Below, piece by piece: positions 1 to 6,132 of a stretch of 8,010 nt of DNA. A model generated the notes under the pieces. That model made no database searches and was not told the DNA's origin. It saw only the letters and a list, made by a program, of their open reading frames with translations. A program made the position numbers and the translations under genes. The stretch lies in NCBI GenBank assembly GCA_910587545.1, contig CAJUMI010000077.1, positions 4,370 to 12,379 of the forward strand. Reading direction: 5' to 3'. Every line of letters starts with the position of its first letter. Within the stretch, counting starts at the first letter, position 1. This stretch comes from an uncultured Muribaculaceae bacterium (GTDB lineage: Bacteria; Bacteroidota; Bacteroidia; Bacteroidales; Muribaculaceae).

Positions 1-1426
1 AGAGATAGACAGGATTCTTGCCGTTACGCTCTATGCCTTTCCTGTAGGTGAGGAACATCGGGATCTTTGTTCCGTCAGAAGAAGGATAGAACACTTGTTC
101 GGTGATATAGTCGTCGGGGTTGAAGCCCTGCAGTTCGGTCGAGCGGAAGAGGCTGCTCTCGCCGGAGTCTACATTATATCTGTAGATTGATGCGGGGGTA
201 GTGAATGATGCAAACGAATAGAACGCTTCGGGGCTCTTTGAGTCTGTCGAGAATGACAGTGTTCCATAGGTCGGGAGCGTGATCTCGCGTACGGGCGTAC
301 CGTCGATATTATAGACGTAGGCGTGGTGGGAGGCGTCTTTGTCGTATGTGAGGATCATCTTGTCGCCGGCGAAATCAGTGTTTACCAAAACCGCATCCTT
401 GTTTTCGGGAACGAGTTCTTTCCAGTTGGCGCGTTGCGGTGCGCTGACGTCAGCTGTGACAAGACGGTAGCGGGGAGCGTCGGCTGATGTAAAAATATAT
501 AGTTTGCCGTCGCGCGAGTCGATGACACTGATGTCATAGTCCTGAGAATCCTCTACTGTGATCCATTTGGAATTTGGCTTGGTCAGATCTTTGATATATA
601 GTGAATTACCATTGCCGGCGCCGCCACCCATGACGAAGAGCACCGACTCGTCGTCGGTGATGCCGACGTTGTGGAAGTGAAGCGGTTCATTGCGGTTCTC
701 ATAGATGACTTTGTCTTCTGATTGCGGAGTGCCGAGCTTGTGGTAGAACACTTTGTGATATTCGTTGGCGTTGGAGAACTCCTTGCCGTCGGCGGGTTTC
801 TCGTAGGCGCTGTAGTAGAAGCCGTCGCCTTGCCATGCGGCTCCGGTGAACTTGGCCCATTCGATATGGTCGTCAAGCAGCTTGCCAGTCTCTGTGTCCA
901 TGACATATATTTCGGTCCAGTCGCTGCCGCTGCGCGAGATGGTGTAGGCGGTGTATTTCCCGTCGTGTGACTGATAGATGCCGGTCAGCGCGACAGTACC
1001 GTCATCGGAGAGTTTGTTGGGGTCGAGGAACACCTCGGCATCGCCGTCGGGCGTCTCTGAGCGATAGAGCACATACTGGTTCTGAAGGCCGTCGTTCTTG
1101 GAAAAGTAGTATTTTCCGTCGTGGAGCTTAGTCGGCATGCCTGTCTTTGGGTAGTTGTTGAGCTGTTCGATGCGTTGGCGTATAGAGTTGCGGAACGGGA
1201 TCTGCGACAGATAGTCTTGAGTCACTTTGTTCTCAGCCTCGACCCACGCGAGCGTTGCTGCCGCCGTGTCGTTCTCGAGCGGACGGTATGGGTCTGCCAC
1301 CGCGTGGCCGAAATAGTTGTCGACTGTATCGTCAGACGGAGCCTGAGGATAAGTGAGGCCGGTCTTTTTTGAGCATGATGCTGCTGTAAGAGCCATAAGG
1401 GCGATTGTTGGAATAAGACGTGACAT
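1..1426 (-). CDS. S9A prolyl oligopeptidase family lipoprotein (3' end outside window)
   Basis: A 475-codon open frame runs off the left edge, so only the N-terminal part of a protein that is usually about 700 residues is present. It starts with a signal peptide ending in LTAASC (Cys18), which looks like a lipobox followed by SKK, so an outer-membrane or periplasmic lipoprotein is likely. Residues 26-73 match the prolyl oligopeptidase N-terminus: YP, then D-x-V-x-x-Y-x-G, then VADPYRPLEND (the family usually has YRWLED), then a WVEAEN-type segment. Residues of about 90-430 have the GKYYFSKN, DGKYTAYTISRSGSDW and SLYIKDL-type repeats of the seven-bladed beta-propeller. The end, around EQVFYPSSDGTKIPMFLTYRKG, is the entry into the alpha/beta-hydrolase domain. 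The catalytic Ser, Asp and His lie beyond the window, so activity cannot be judged. The family cleaves short peptides after proline. The ATG at 1426 is chosen because it gives the signal peptide and sits 25 nt below a -7 box. Confidence 0.92.
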   Translation of the reverse strand, partial: MSRLIPTIALMALTAASCSKKTGLTYPQAPSDDTVDNYFGHAVADPYRPLENDTAAATLAWVEAENKVTQDYLSQIPFRNSIRQRIEQLNNYPKTGMPTKLHDGKYYFSKNDGLQNQYVLYRSETPDGDAEVFLDPNKLSDDGTVALTGIYQSHDGKYTAYTISRSGSDWTEIYVMDTETGKLLDDHIEWAKFTGAAWQGDGFYYSAYEKPADGKEFSNANEYHKVFYHKLGTPQSEDKVIYENRNEPLHFHNVGITDDESVLFVMGGGAGNGNSLYIKDLTKPNSKWITVEDSQDYDISVIDSRDGKLYIFTSADAPRYRLVTADVSAPQRANWKELVPENKDAVLVNTDFAGDKMILTYDKDASHHAYVYNIDGTPVREITLPTYGTLSFSTDSKSPEAFYSFASFTTPASIYRYNVDSGESSLFRSTELQGFNPDDYITEQVFYPSSDGTKIPMFLTYRKGIERNGKNPVYL

Positions 1427-1451
1427 TGAAGGGTGATTTATTTTGCTTGCG

Positions 1452-1459
1452 CAAAGATA
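1452..1459 (-). promoter_or_regulatory. Bacteroidetes -7 box for the S9 peptidase gene
   Basis: Read on the minus strand this is TATCTTTG, a full match to the Bacteroidetes -7 consensus TAnnTTTG. It ends 25 nt before the ATG at 1426. The -33 element is weak: a clean TTTTG at 1474-1478 is only 14 nt away, while the normal distance of about 19-21 nt falls on a T-rich TTTTC near 1479-1483. It implies that the peptidase is transcribed separately from lgt. The rest of the 134-nt gap (1427-1560) shows no convincing terminator. Confidence 0.6.
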
Positions 1460-1560
1460 CTAATTAGTGAGTGCAAAAGAAAATTTATTTTGCCAAACGG
1501 GAGTATCTAAGACTACAAGTCAGAGATATGTAATATCGTGATTTTTTGGGAAAGGGTGTA

Positions 1561-2409
1561 TTACTTTTGGGGCTCGTCAGCGAAGCGGTTGGGAAATGAA
1601 AGTTTTACCTTAGGCCTCGACATCGCGTAGATGATAAAACCGATGCCCAGCAATACGAAAGGTATGCTCAGACATTGACCCATGTTGAGTGTCATCGTGG
1701 CTTCAAAGGCTTCCTGGTCGTTCTTTATGAATTCGATGAAGAAGCGCGACAGGAAGACTCCGACGAGGAAGGTGCCGAAGATCAGACCCGGACGAGCCTC
1801 GGCGTTGCGTTTCCAATACATCCACATGAGCAGACCGAAGAGCGCGAGATAGCATAGAGCCTCGTAGATCTGGGTGGGGTGGCAGGCTACGCCTTCATAC
1901 ATGGCGTGCCATTCGGCGGAACGCACGAACATGAAGCCCCAGGGGAGATCCGTTTCATGTCCGAAGATTTCGGAGTTCATCAGATTGCCGAAGCGTATGA
2001 GCGCGCCGACCAGAGCTATTGCAGGAACGAGACGGTCGAATGTCCACAGCGGATTGCGTTTGGTCGTAAAAATTGAAAACAGTATTACTGCTATAATAAT
2101 GCCGATAGCACCGCCGTGGCTTGCGAGTCCGCCTTCCCATGTGGCCAGTATTTTCCACGGATGCTGCGAATAGTAGTCCCATGCGTAGAAGAAGACATGG
2201 CCGAGACGCGCGCCTACAACTGTGCCTAAGCCGACCCAGATCAGCAGTATGCCCATCCATTTTTCAGGGGCGCCTTCGTGTTTGAACATTTTAGCCACTA
2301 TATTGAAGCCGATCCGGAAGCCTATGGCGAACATCAGTCCATACCAGCGCACGGTGACAAACGAATCTATGATTACGGGATTTGCATCCCAGATAATGTA
2401 GTTAAGCAT
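1561..2409 (-). CDS. lgt: Phosphatidylglycerol--prolipoprotein diacylglyceryl transferase
   Basis: Lgt is an inner-membrane enzyme that transfers diacylglycerol from phosphatidylglycerol to the lipobox cysteine of prolipoproteins, the first step of lipoprotein maturation. The 282-residue product is of normal family length and has about seven hydrophobic segments. The family landmarks appear in order: RWYGLMFAIG (Tyr23, like E. coli Tyr26), EGGLASHGGAIG (His98, like His103), RFGNLMNSEIFG (Arg139, Asn142, Asn145, Glu147, the Lgt signature), HPTQIYEA (177-184) and SRFFIEFIKND (Arg222 and Glu226, like the essential Arg239 region). No key residue is missing; the signature has Ser where proteobacterial proteins have Gly (NSE instead of NGE). 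Its ATG lies inside the end of the upstream symporter gene (8-nt overlap), which suggests translational coupling. Substrates visible here include the S9 peptidase and the DUF4434 protein. Confidence 0.97.
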   Translation of the reverse strand: MLNYIIWDANPVIIDSFVTVRWYGLMFAIGFRIGFNIVAKMFKHEGAPEKWMGILLIWVGLGTVVGARLGHVFFYAWDYYSQHPWKILATWEGGLASHGGAIGIIIAVILFSIFTTKRNPLWTFDRLVPAIALVGALIRFGNLMNSEIFGHETDLPWGFMFVRSAEWHAMYEGVACHPTQIYEALCYLALFGLLMWMYWKRNAEARPGLIFGTFLVGVFLSRFFIEFIKNDQEAFEATMTLNMGQCLSIPFVLLGIGFIIYAMSRPKVKLSFPNRFADEPQK

Positions 2410-3826
2410 TTTGTTTTATGTTGATTATGTTATGGTTTCTATTGGAGGTATACTGTCTGGTGGCCTCACGCACTTTTGAACTGAGAGCTATGACAGTGAT
2501 CATAGTCGGTAGGGCCATAAGAGCGTAAAATGAGTCACACATCCCTACGGCGGCCTCGAGAGGCACGACGGCAAAAATGACAAGCGAGGCGATGAATGCG
2601 TATTTGTAATATTGGCTCCGGCGCGAGCCGAAAAGATATGAGGCGCATGTGGTGCCGTAGACCGAATAGCTGAACATTGACGACATTGCAAAACAGATCA
2701 CGATGAACATCAGCAGATATTCTCCGCCGGGTATGGCGTTGCGGAACGCATCCATCGCGACTTCAAGTCCTTTGACCCCTTCGACGTCGATATTGCCGCA
2801 GAGCAGTATGGCCAGTGCTGTCAGCGTGCAGACGAGTCCCGAGTCAATGCTTGGACCGAGCATGGCGATTAGTCCTTCACGCACAGGCCGGTCGTTGGCC
2901 GATGCTCCGTGCATTATTGTTGCTGTGCCGATACCGGCGTCATTGACGAGTGCGGCGCGACGGGCGCCGATTATGGCGATGCCGGCAAACGCTCCGAAAC
3001 CCGCTTTGAGATTGAACGCCTCGGCGAATATGTCAGTCAATACGGCAGGAACTTCAGTTATGTGCGTGGCGATTATATATAGTACCATTATGAAGTAGAC
3101 AACTACCATGAACGGCACCATCACGGAAGCGACATTGGCGATGCGGCGTATGCCGCCGAGAATTACGATCGCGACTACCAATGCTATCGCGCATCCGAAA
3201 AGAAAGCGGAATGAGGTGTAGTTGGACATACCGGTCAGTGCGGCGGTCGACGATAGGACAATGCTTGAATCAATGGATTCGGGATTGGTGAATGTGGCCA
3301 TTACAGCTTCGGTGAGCTGGTTGGCGTTCATGATGCAGAGGGTGCCGAACATGCCCGTGACCGCGAAAAACCGTGCCATCGGACGCCATTTCAACCCCAA
3401 TCCACGCTCGATGATGTGCATCGTGCCGCCTTGGGGACGACCTCGGTCATCTTTGCCGCGGAACATTATGGCGAGTGTGCCTTCGTGATATTTTGTCGCC
3501 ATGCCGACTATCGCGCTTATCCACATCCAGAATATAGCGCCGGGGCCGCCCATGACCAGGGCAATGGCCACACCGGCAATGTTGCCGAGCCCTATGGTGG
3601 CGGCGACAACCGAAGCCAGCGCCTGTGCCGATGAGATCTCGCCTTCACCGCCAGAGCCTTTCGAACGCAGTTCTCTCAGCGCATCGGGCAGACGTCGCAG
3701 CGATACCATACCTGAGGACAGAAAAAGATACAGACCACCGCCGATAAGCAGAAAGAAGAGCGGGTAGCCGCATAAAATCTCTGCGACTGCTGTAATTGAA
3801 GAACTGATGTCGGCGGATATAGTCAT
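2402..3826 (-). CDS. AGCS-family sodium:alanine/glycine-type symporter
   Basis: The 474-residue integral membrane protein belongs to the alanine/glycine:cation symporter family (AGCS), inner-membrane carriers that import small amino acids with sodium. Residues 63-102 carry the family core, including GLGNIAGVA and GGPGAIFWMW. This is followed by the charged KYHEGTLA segment (112-119), GTMHIIERGLG (134-144), and a loop with VNDAGIGTATIMHGASA (294-310) and PSIDSGLVCTLTALAIL (325-341). About ten or eleven hydrophobic segments are apparent and length is normal. Two usually conserved spots differ: the VQAN-like motif reads MNAN (166-169), and the SNEAG motif reads VNDAG (294-298) after RRAA. The substrate may therefore not be alanine. 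The gene begins 16 nt after the sigma-factor stop and overlaps lgt by 8 nt, so it sits in the middle of a three-gene unit. The family call is firm; the substrate is unknown. Confidence 0.93.
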   Translation of the reverse strand: MTISADISSSITAVAEILCGYPLFFLLIGGGLYLFLSSGMVSLRRLPDALRELRSKGSGGEGEISSAQALASVVAATIGLGNIAGVAIALVMGGPGAIFWMWISAIVGMATKYHEGTLAIMFRGKDDRGRPQGGTMHIIERGLGLKWRPMARFFAVTGMFGTLCIMNANQLTEAVMATFTNPESIDSSIVLSSTAALTGMSNYTSFRFLFGCAIALVVAIVILGGIRRIANVASVMVPFMVVVYFIMVLYIIATHITEVPAVLTDIFAEAFNLKAGFGAFAGIAIIGARRAALVNDAGIGTATIMHGASANDRPVREGLIAMLGPSIDSGLVCTLTALAILLCGNIDVEGVKGLEVAMDAFRNAIPGGEYLLMFIVICFAMSSMFSYSVYGTTCASYLFGSRRSQYYKYAFIASLVIFAVVPLEAAVGMCDSFYALMALPTMITVIALSSKVREATRQYTSNRNHNIINIKQNA

Positions 3827-3842
3827 ATGGCTTTAAAAAATA

Positions 3843-4433
3843 TCAGCGGGTCAGCGCAATGGCGTTTTCGTCGGCTATTCGACGGATGTTGAGGATGGCA
3901 TAACGCATGCGGCCGAGAGCGGTGTTGATGCTGACACCTGTGGCCTCGGCGATCTCTTTGAAGCTGAGATTGCGGTAATAACGCATCACCAGTACCTGAC
4001 GCTGGCTCTTTGGGAGATGGCGGATGAGTTTGCGCAGGTCGTCGCGTATCTGCCTGTCGATTATGAGATCCTCGACAGTATCCTCGCTGAGCTCCTTACG
4101 GTTGAGGATGTCGAAGTTGTCGTCGTCGGCCGACACAGAGGCCTCGATCTTCTCCTGGCGGAAGAAGTCGATGACGAGGTTACGGGCGATACGGTTGATC
4201 CATGCGGCAAATTTACCGTTTTCGGTATATCGGCCCTGTCGGATGGTAGTGATGGCTTTGACAAAAGTCTCCTGAAAAATGTCTTCGGCAAGACTGCGTT
4301 CTCTTACCATCTGATAGATATAGTTATATACCCGGGTCTGATGACGCTGCAACAAAGCGTCGAAAGCATCATTATTGCCTTTAGCGTAGGCAGCGACCAA
4401 CTGATCGTCGGTCTGCTTGTCAAATTTTTGCAT
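3843..4433 (-). CDS. ECF-type RNA polymerase sigma factor (sigma-70 family)
   Basis: The 196-residue protein has the two-domain layout of extracytoplasmic-function sigma factors, which direct RNA polymerase to alternative promoters. The sigma2 domain spans about residues 24-95, with LAEDIFQETFVKA (region 2.2) and FAAWINRIARNLVIDFFR (regions 2.3-2.4, -10 recognition). A linker with an acidic stretch follows (about 100-127). The sigma4 domain covers about 130-185, with the helix-turn-helix FKEIAEATGVSINTALGRMRYA that reads the -35 region. Length is normal. No anti-sigma gene (FecR-like or zinc-binding) and no SusC/SusD pair is next to it, unlike many Bacteroidetes ECF loci. It is instead the first gene of an apparent operon with the symporter and lgt. 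Control may therefore lie at transcription, or in an anti-sigma encoded elsewhere. The regulon cannot be predicted from this window. Confidence 0.95.
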   Translation of the reverse strand: MQKFDKQTDDQLVAAYAKGNNDAFDALLQRHQTRVYNYIYQMVRERSLAEDIFQETFVKAITTIRQGRYTENGKFAAWINRIARNLVIDFFRQEKIEASVSADDDNFDILNRKELSEDTVEDLIIDRQIRDDLRKLIRHLPKSQRQVLVMRYYRNLSFKEIAEATGVSINTALGRMRYAILNIRRIADENAIALTR

Positions 4434-4542
4434 TACTAATCTTCTTTATTGTTTGGAGTAGAAGTATAGCTATAGGCAGATTATGTTTTTAATTAGTGAA
4501 AAGATTGATTGGCAAATCCGATAATGATTCAGTTTGATGATT

Positions 4543-4562
4543 GAGCGTGATTTTTTACGCTC
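4543..4562 (-). other. Short stem-loop at predicted 5' end of sigma transcript
   Basis: GAGCGT at 4543-4548 and ACGCTC at 4557-4562 are perfect inverted arms around an 8-nt loop. With the -7 box ending at 4570, transcription would start near 4563, so this hairpin would form the first nucleotides of a leader of about 130 nt ahead of the sigma gene. It may protect the 5' end or be a regulator site. It is not a terminator for any gene I can identify. Confidence 0.4.
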
Positions 4563-4569
4563 TTCTATG

Positions 4570-4601
4570 CAAATTTAGGGAAAACAGTTGAATCGTGCAA
4601 A
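4570..4601 (-). promoter_or_regulatory. Bacteroidetes-type promoter of the sigma-symporter-lgt operon
   Basis: On the minus strand the site reads TTTG (4601-4598), 20 nt, then TAAATTTG (4577-4570). Both elements match the -33/-7 consensus of the Bacteroidetes primary sigma factor, and the spacing is normal. The predicted start near 4563 gives a leader of about 130 nt. This is the best promoter in the window. Confidence 0.75.
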
Positions 4602-4672
4602 TTCATGCGTGATGAATTTTGTTTTTTTAACGTCGGTCATACAATAAATTTTTTTCACAGACAAAGGTCTGC

Positions 4673-4690
4673 CACGCGCAATAAAGCGTG
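4673..4690. repeat. Small inverted repeat CACGC-N8-GCGTG
   Basis: CACGC at 4673-4677 pairs with GCGTG at 4686-4690 across an AT-rich 8-nt spacer. It lies about 70 nt upstream of the sigma promoter's -33 box, and its arms resemble the GCGT/ACGC arms of the nearby hairpin at 4543-4562. It could be a regulator-binding site or chance; no function is claimed. Confidence 0.25.
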
Positions 4691-4758
4691 CAAATGGAAC
4701 GTTAGATAGACAAGTCGAAACAATCCAATTCAATTACATATCATAAAGCAACTTGCCT

Positions 4759-4932
4759 ATGAAGAAAATTTCTACTCCGTCTCTAAAGCGACATAACGCA
4801 TCAATGTCGATTTCTGAAAATCCCGGTCCGAGCCAGTCGACACTCGCCTTTATACGCAGTTTTGCCAGAGCATGTAAGTCTCTGCCTCTGAGTGGGGGCG
4901 ACGGTCGTATGGCGGCCATAGTAGTAAACTGA
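4759..4932 (+). CDS. Possible small protein of 57 residues, unrecognised
   Basis: An ATG opens a frame starting MKKISTPSLKRHNAS and ending GGDGRMAAIVVN, with its stop 38 nt before the DUF4434 gene. The MKK-x-x-x-P opening is typical of short Bacteroidetes peptides, and codon choice is not unlike the neighbours. There is no clear ribosome site, promoter, transmembrane helix or known domain. The opposite strand of the same stretch is also open (4919-4734, 61 codons), so at most one of the two is likely to be real. It could be a short leader gene cotranscribed with the DUF4434 gene, or a chance frame. Confidence 0.22.
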   Translation: MKKISTPSLKRHNASMSISENPGPSQSTLAFIRSFARACKSLPLSGGDGRMAAIVVN

Positions 4933-4960
4933 TAATTTAATTATACATCACATTTTTAAT

Positions 4961-4965
4961 AAGGA
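4961..4965 (+). promoter_or_regulatory. Shine-Dalgarno-like AAGGA before the DUF4434 gene
   Basis: AAGGA lies 5 nt before the ATG at 4971. It supports that start, which also places the arginine-rich signal peptide at the very N-terminus. Such sites are not the rule in Bacteroidetes. Confidence 0.5.
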
Positions 4966-4970
4966 CAGAC

Positions 4971-6056
4971 ATGAAAAACAATCGCAGACGCTTTCTGAAA
5001 CAGATTGCCGGGTCTCTCGGTATAGCTGCGTGTGCCAAATATCTTACGGCGTGTACTCCGGCCAAGGCTGCCGATACAGATGATGCCGATCTCAGTCTTG
5101 CAGGCAAATTCGTCACCCCCGATTGCCTTCAGGGAATGCCTATCCATGCGACATTTCTTGATGAAGTGAGTTGGGACATACCCCACCAGAACTGGGGGCC
5201 GGTAGAATGGGACAGAGACTTCGCGAGTATGAAGCGGATGGGCATTAATACGGTCGTGCTGATCAGAGCCGGACTCGGCAGCTGGATTGCGGCTCCGTTC
5301 AAATCGGTGATGGCATGCCGCGATGATATAATGTATCCGCCGTTGGATCTGGTCGAAATGTTTCTGACGCTTGCCGACAAGCATGATATGAAATTTTTCT
5401 TCGGAATGTATGATTCCGGATATTTCTGGCACATAGGTGAATATCAGAAAGAAATAGATGTCAATATAGCGTTGATAGATGAGGTCTGGGAAAAGTATGG
5501 GCATCATAAATCATTCGCGGGCTGGTATCTGTCACAGGAAGTCAGCCGGCGCACCCGTAATATCTCAAGTATTTTTGCCGAGATGGGACGCCATGCAAAA
5601 GCGGTTTCAGGCAATCTGCCGACTATGATATCTCCTTATATTCACGGAGTGAAGACCGATCAGGTGATGGGTGGCGACAAGGCGACCACAGTCGAGGAGC
5701 ATGAAAAGGAATGGAATGAGATCCTGGGCAATATCCAGGGTGCCGTCGACATCCTTGCATTCCAGGACGGTCAGGTCAACTACGGTGAACTGTATGACTA
5801 TCTTAAAGTCAACAAGGCATTGGCCGACAAGTACGGCATGCGTTGTTGGTCGAATGTCGAATCGTTTGATCGCGACATGCCGATACGCTTTCTCCCGATC
5901 AAGTGGGAGAAACTGCTATATAAACTTGATGCAGCACGGCGTGCAGGCATGGAGAATATCATTACCTTTGAGTATTCCCATTTTATGAGTCCAAATTCCT
6001 CCTACTCGCAGGCCGGTCATCTCTATAAGCGTTATCGCGAACACTTTAAAGTGTGA
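4971..6056 (+). CDS. DUF4434-like TIM-barrel (putative glycoside hydrolase) Tat-type lipoprotein
   Basis: The 361-residue product starts with NRRRFLKQIAG, close to the twin-arginine motif, and a lipobox LTAC at 25-28 (Cys28). This suggests Tat export, lipidation by Lgt and a periplasmic or surface location. From about residue 54 it follows the DUF4434 layout: a GMPIHATFLDEVSWDIP segment, then NWGPVEWDRDFASMKRMGINTVV, an FFFGMYDSGYFW strand, GWYLSQE (Glu190) and WSNVESF (Glu297), with ITFEYSHF near the end (Glu334). Paired acidic residues at the ends of TIM-barrel strands are typical of retaining glycosidases, so Glu190 and Glu297 are the natural candidate catalytic pair; this is inference. 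No substrate can be assigned: there is no SusC/SusD or other carbohydrate gene beside it. It is isolated on the plus strand and ends 26 nt before a strong inverted repeat. Confidence 0.85.
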   Translation: MKNNRRRFLKQIAGSLGIAACAKYLTACTPAKAADTDDADLSLAGKFVTPDCLQGMPIHATFLDEVSWDIPHQNWGPVEWDRDFASMKRMGINTVVLIRAGLGSWIAAPFKSVMACRDDIMYPPLDLVEMFLTLADKHDMKFFFGMYDSGYFWHIGEYQKEIDVNIALIDEVWEKYGHHKSFAGWYLSQEVSRRTRNISSIFAEMGRHAKAVSGNLPTMISPYIHGVKTDQVMGGDKATTVEEHEKEWNEILGNIQGAVDILAFQDGQVNYGELYDYLKVNKALADKYGMRCWSNVESFDRDMPIRFLPIKWEKLLYKLDAARRAGMENIITFEYSHFMSPNSSYSQAGHLYKRYREHFKV

Positions 6057-6081
6057 TCGTTATTATACATTCAGATACAGA

Positions 6082-6115
6082 CCGGTCCGGATAACTTTGA
6101 TGCTATCCGGACCGG
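6082..6115. terminator. Probable bidirectional terminator between convergent genes
   Basis: Two perfectly complementary 12-nt arms (CCGGTCCGGATA at 6082-6093 and its complement at 6104-6115) enclose a 10-nt loop. The GC-rich stem sits in the 76-nt gap between the DUF4434 gene and the permease gene, which run toward each other. Neither side has a strong U tract, so termination is inferred from stem strength and position. Confidence 0.65.
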
Positions 6116-6132
6116 CGTTGTAAAATCGGGTG

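Larger units (their letters stand above)
4434..4970. other. 537-nt divergent intergenic region
   Basis: The region separates the minus-strand sigma operon from the plus-strand DUF4434 gene. The sigma-proximal half (4434-4660) is AT-rich with T runs and contains the sigma promoter and its hairpin. The other half (4661-4970) is more GC-balanced and holds an inverted repeat (4673-4690) and a small possible ORF. No convincing plus-strand promoter was found. The best candidate is TAAATTTT at 4645-4652, one mismatch from TAnnTTTG, with TTTG at 4618-4621, but the 23-nt spacing is long. No tRNA or recognised RNA family was seen. Confidence 0.6.

Noticed and set aside
583..970. Open frames of 107 codons (minus) and 82 codons (plus)
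   Set aside because: Both lie within the S9 peptidase reading frame, which matches its family continuously through this stretch.
1525..1537. Inverted repeat GATAT-N3-ATATC after lgt
   Set aside because: The stem is only 5 AT-rich pairs with a 3-nt loop and no U tract, too weak to call a terminator.
2703..3098. 131-codon open frame on the plus strand
   Set aside because: It is antisense to the symporter's conserved membrane core, and its open length follows from the GC-rich codons of that gene.
4017..4439. 140-codon open frame on the plus strand
   Set aside because: It lies fully antisense to the sigma-factor gene, whose domains are unmistakable; its translation shows no recognisable motif.
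4645..4652. Plus-strand promoter candidate TAAATTTT with TTTG at 4618-4621
   Set aside because: It has one mismatch in the -7 box and a 23-nt spacing, and it lies over 300 nt before the DUF4434 start in an AT-rich tract where such matches arise by chance.
4956..5507. 183-codon open frame on the minus strand
   Set aside because: It is antisense to the N-terminal part of the DUF4434 gene, which has a signal peptide, ribosome site and family motifs.
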